From the NCBI RefSeq assembly GCF_001403875.1, contig NZ_LN884292.1, positions 57,440-121,439 of the forward strand: a DNA stretch of 64,000 nucleotides, given 5' to 3'. Source of the DNA: Paenibacillus ihumii. Its GTDB lineage: Bacteria; Bacillota; Bacilli; Paenibacillales; Paenibacillaceae. Position numbers and translations under genes: made by a program. The first letter of the stretch is position 1. Each line of letters begins with the position of its first letter. Below, one piece after another: positions 62,801-64,000 of the stretch. Below the pieces are notes generated by a model. That model was not told the DNA's origin and did not search any database. It worked only from the letters and a program-made list of their open reading frames with translations.

Positions 62801-64000
62801 AGCTCCAGCAAAATGGCTTGCTGCCGATGCAGGGGGTAACCGGCAGTGATATTGCCCCGGGTTCAATCGGGCGGACCCATCTGCAGGTAGGAGCGGTCGA
62901 CAGCGATGCTCTGCAGAGGGAATCCGTCGGTTCATCCAAATTGCAGCCGCGCGCGGTGCAGCGCCAGCATTTAGGTGAGGGGTCGATTATTGGGCAGCAT
63001 ATTTCGGAAGCAGCAATTCATACCCATCATTTAACCGAAGGGTGTGTGGCAGGGGGACATATCGCTGAGGGTGCGGTGGAATCCTTCCATATTCGTCCGT
63101 TAGCAGTGAAGGCAGAGCATTTGTCATCTGATTTGCAGCGTGAGGGACTGCTCCCGGAGAGAGGGATCGCAGAGGGCGATATAGCGGCAGGCGCCATCGA
63201 TCGGGTTCATCTGCAAGCGGGTATAGTAGATGGGGATGTACTGCAGGAGGAGTCCGTCAGTTCAACTCACTTACAGGCCAATGCCGTCCAAGAGCACCAT
63301 TTGTCCGATGGATCAATTCAGACCCGCCACCTGTCTCCGGGCTTGGTAGAATCCGGCCATTTGTCCGATGGGATTGTGGAAGCAAAGCATATGGCTGAGG
63401 GGGCGGTCGATTCCAGCCATATTCAGCCGCAAGCCGTCCAGGTGAAGCATCTATCCGTCGATCTGCAGCGAAACGGTTTGCTTCCGGAAAGAGGGTTGGC
63501 AGGAAGTGATCTGGCCTTGGGCTCGATCAGCCGTTCTCATTTGCAGATTGGTGCGGTGGACGGGGCTGTACTGCAGGGAAAATCGGTAGGTCCGTCGCAT
63601 ATCGAGGCCGGTGCAGTGCAGGGATATCATCTGGCAGATGAGTCGATAGGGAGCCAGCATTTGTCTCCAGGCTTGGTGAAATCAGGCCACCTGGCGGAGG
63701 AGAGTGTGGCTGGAAGTCACATAGCCGAAGCTTCGATTGAACCACGCCATATTCAGCCTCAAGCCGTGCAGCTAGAGCATTTATCCGCTGAGCTTCAGCG
63801 GGAAGGCCTGCTGCCGGAGAGCGGCGTAAAAGGAAGTGATCTGGCCTTGGGCTCGATCAGCCGTTCTCATCTTCAGGCTGATGCGGTGGACGGAGCCGTA
63901 TTACAGAGTGAATCGGTAGGATCGTCGCATATCGAGGCCGGTGCAGTGCAGGGATATCATCTGGCAGATGAGTCGATAGGGAGCCAGCATTTGTCTGCAA
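59899..64000 (+). CDS. Giant decapeptide-repeat protein (WIAG-tail-like), 3' end outside the window
   Basis: An uninterrupted frame runs from TTG 59899 (AGGAGAGGACGGC upstream) to the window edge: 1367 codons. Residues 1-~115 are charged and non-repetitive (MKKNKTSRTGRAKKAKSLYY, later Glu-rich), without signal peptide or membrane segment. From about residue 130 the protein is built of 10-residue units of the pattern (L/I)-x-x-x-(S/A)-(V/I)-x-x-x-H, for example LAEESVKGGH and LADESIGSQH. The unit length is constant. From about 62100 they form an exact 330-bp (110-residue) super-repeat marked by a G-L-L-P unit at 62155, 62485, 62815, 63145, 63475 and 63805. Such proteins in Paenibacillus carry a C-terminal WIAG-tail domain; that end is not visible here. 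The pattern also resembles 'DGSVTTAKIADGAV' repeats of phage tail fibres. A fibrous surface or spore-associated role is likely but unproven. Apparent frames on the minus strand in this interval are shadows of the repeat. Confidence 0.88.
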   Translation, partial: MKKNKTSRTGRAKKAKSLYYVDNSDINELKLLEADRSERRAGQKEIKLHRMAEPALSSHEDALRNEIVFTEDTEAETVDTEWNELGALEESLENTQEKNLKEEEGQQLSARDLKAHLAEKKTPHASEGIVYTNDLTDSAVTGPKIAPFTIDASRIKHGTIGTAWLADYAVQGIKLADGAVTSSKIAAESITGDHLVDGSIEGRSIRNRSISGEKLQDGSITSDKLADGIIGGDKLANHSIQSRHLSDWIVTTDLLQDQAVTSDKILSGSIQTVNLANGIIDNSKLADQAVTSSKLRDGAVSASKIQDGSIESRHLAEDAITVRNLAPGIIGKDQLASRSIGADHLEENIIGPQHIKEGAIQSKHLSPESIDRSHIRENSIGEEHIGAGEIKGRHLADRSILSSKLSDQSVGTMQIVEQAVTSSKIADQSILPQKIADESVLTRHLAPGSVKQEQLAFRAVTERHIAADSVQGEHIASYAIDEWHIAEEAVTGAKIGEGEIVERHLAEDSVSTSQLQNGSVTTEKLGEGSVTGSKIAAGAVTGLAIGIQSVNSHHLAPGLIQTPHLSADSVGGEQLQTGAVGEEHISQGAVFSHHLQDHAVTSLKLSPESVTSDKINDLAVTVSKLAEGSIVSSKIAPASILTRHVAKGAIQSDLLASGAVLSEHLATESVTGKHLGSGILKSHHLSDGSVSERVLEDGAVTSSKLRDGAVQAGHIAEGIIDSRHIGNDVLDSRHLRPQVITAAHIAPELHRDGLLPEDGVSGDDLKHGSVNRSHLQAGSVDAEVLQPGAVGSQHLQTKLVQRHHLSPESVISEHLADGIVQSHHLSEGSINGRHVSEAVIDSRHIRPQAVQKAHLTAELQLGGLLPQGGVAGDDIMPEAISRIHLQAGAVDGVVLQGNAVSSLHLQPGSVHSGHLAEESVKGGHLANEAVEGQHLSAGSVGGNHIAPASIASGHIQLQAVQLEHLSGELQQNGLLPMQGVTGSDIAPGSIGRTHLQVGAVDSDALQRESVGSSKLQPRAVQRQHLGEGSIIGQHISEAAIHTHHLTEGCVAGGHIAEGAVESFHIRPLAVKAEHLSSDLQREGLLPERGIAEGDIAAGAIDRVHLQAGIVDGDVLQEESVSSTHLQANAVQEHHLSDGSIQTRHLSPGLVESGHLSDGIVEAKHMAEGAVDSSHIQPQAVQVKHLSVDLQRNGLLPERGLAGSDLALGSISRSHLQIGAVDGAVLQGKSVGPSHIEAGAVQGYHLADESIGSQHLSPGLVKSGHLAEESVAGSHIAEASIEPRHIQPQAVQLEHLSAELQREGLLPESGVKGSDLALGSISRSHLQADAVDGAVLQSESVGSSHIEAGAVQGYHLADESIGSQHLSA

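Noticed and set aside
60391..63745. Several open frames on the minus strand within the giant gene
   Set aside because: They mirror the 30-bp repeat of the plus-strand gene, lack ribosome binding sites and overlap one another; the plus frame is open throughout and has typical codon use.

Overview
The window looks like chromosomal DNA of a Paenibacillus-like member of the Bacillota. The supporting signs are many TTG and GTG starts behind strong GGAGG sites, Bacillus-type gene blocks (rarA-cymR-cysteine desulfurase-mnmA; alaS-ireB-ruvX-DUF1292-mltG-trhP1-trhP2; glcT-ptsG-ptsH-ptsI; yuaF-floT), a T-box leader, a RAT/LicT-type antiterminator site, a YesMN-type two-component system, and a giant decapeptide-repeat protein of the kind annotated in Paenibacillus as 'WIAG-tail'. 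No rRNA, tRNA or CRISPR array was seen. The assignment rests on remembered families and synteny, not on a search.

Layout. 0-8 kb: carbohydrate-uptake island with a sensor kinase (cut by the window edge), an AraC-type response regulator, a sugar-binding lipoprotein, two permeases and a GH2 glycosidase, probably one regulon under the two-component system and carbon catabolite control. 8-18.6 kb: rarA, a free-methionine-sulfoxide reductase, mnmA (reversed), cymR, cysteine desulfurase, a PRC-barrel protein and an AI-2E-family transporter. This stretch is interrupted by repeat-rich and IS1182-derived debris at 10.6-11.2 and 13.0-14.4 kb. 18.6-26.6 kb: the alaS operon region (T-box, alaS, ireB, ruvX, two DUF1292 genes, mltG, and the tRNA-hydroxylation pair trhP1/trhP2). 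26.6-34.7 kb: methyl-accepting chemotaxis protein with a SigD-type promoter, a Bax-inhibitor-like membrane protein, an HD-GYP phosphodiesterase, a class B PBP and a polysaccharide deacetylase. 34.7-41.1 kb: ilvD, a KGG-repeat stress protein and an acyltransferase (all minus strand), then HAD, sirtuin and aldo/keto reductase genes. 41.1-46.0 kb: a divergent AraC regulator and galK-galE-galT. 46.0-47.4 kb: a long non-coding mosaic of repeats. 47.4-59.8 kb: alcohol dehydrogenase, yuaF-floT with a SigW-type promoter, glcT-ptsG-ptsHI, L25/Ctc, a BdbD/BdbC-like disulfide pair and a lipoprotein. 59.9 kb to the end: the first 1367 codons of a giant repeat protein that runs off the window.

The most unusual items are: (1) the giant ORF, built almost without length variation from 10-residue units that become organised into an exact 330-bp (110-residue) super-repeat, with the last two visible copies nearly identical in DNA; (2) a family of four ~188-bp intergenic elements with nested inverted repeats, two in each orientation, embedded in several kinds of degenerate tandem arrays; (3) an out-of-place fragment of the RNase Y KH domain fused antisense to the tail of the AraC-type regulator next to galK; (4) a decayed IS1182-type transposase with in-frame stops and a frameshift.

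Several regulatory elements fit the neighbouring genes: T-box/terminator before alaS, RAT/terminator before ptsG, SigW-type promoter before yuaF-floT, SigD-type promoter before the chemoreceptor, a cre-like site before the sugar-binding lipoprotein, and an inverted repeat lying across the promoter of the disulfide pair.
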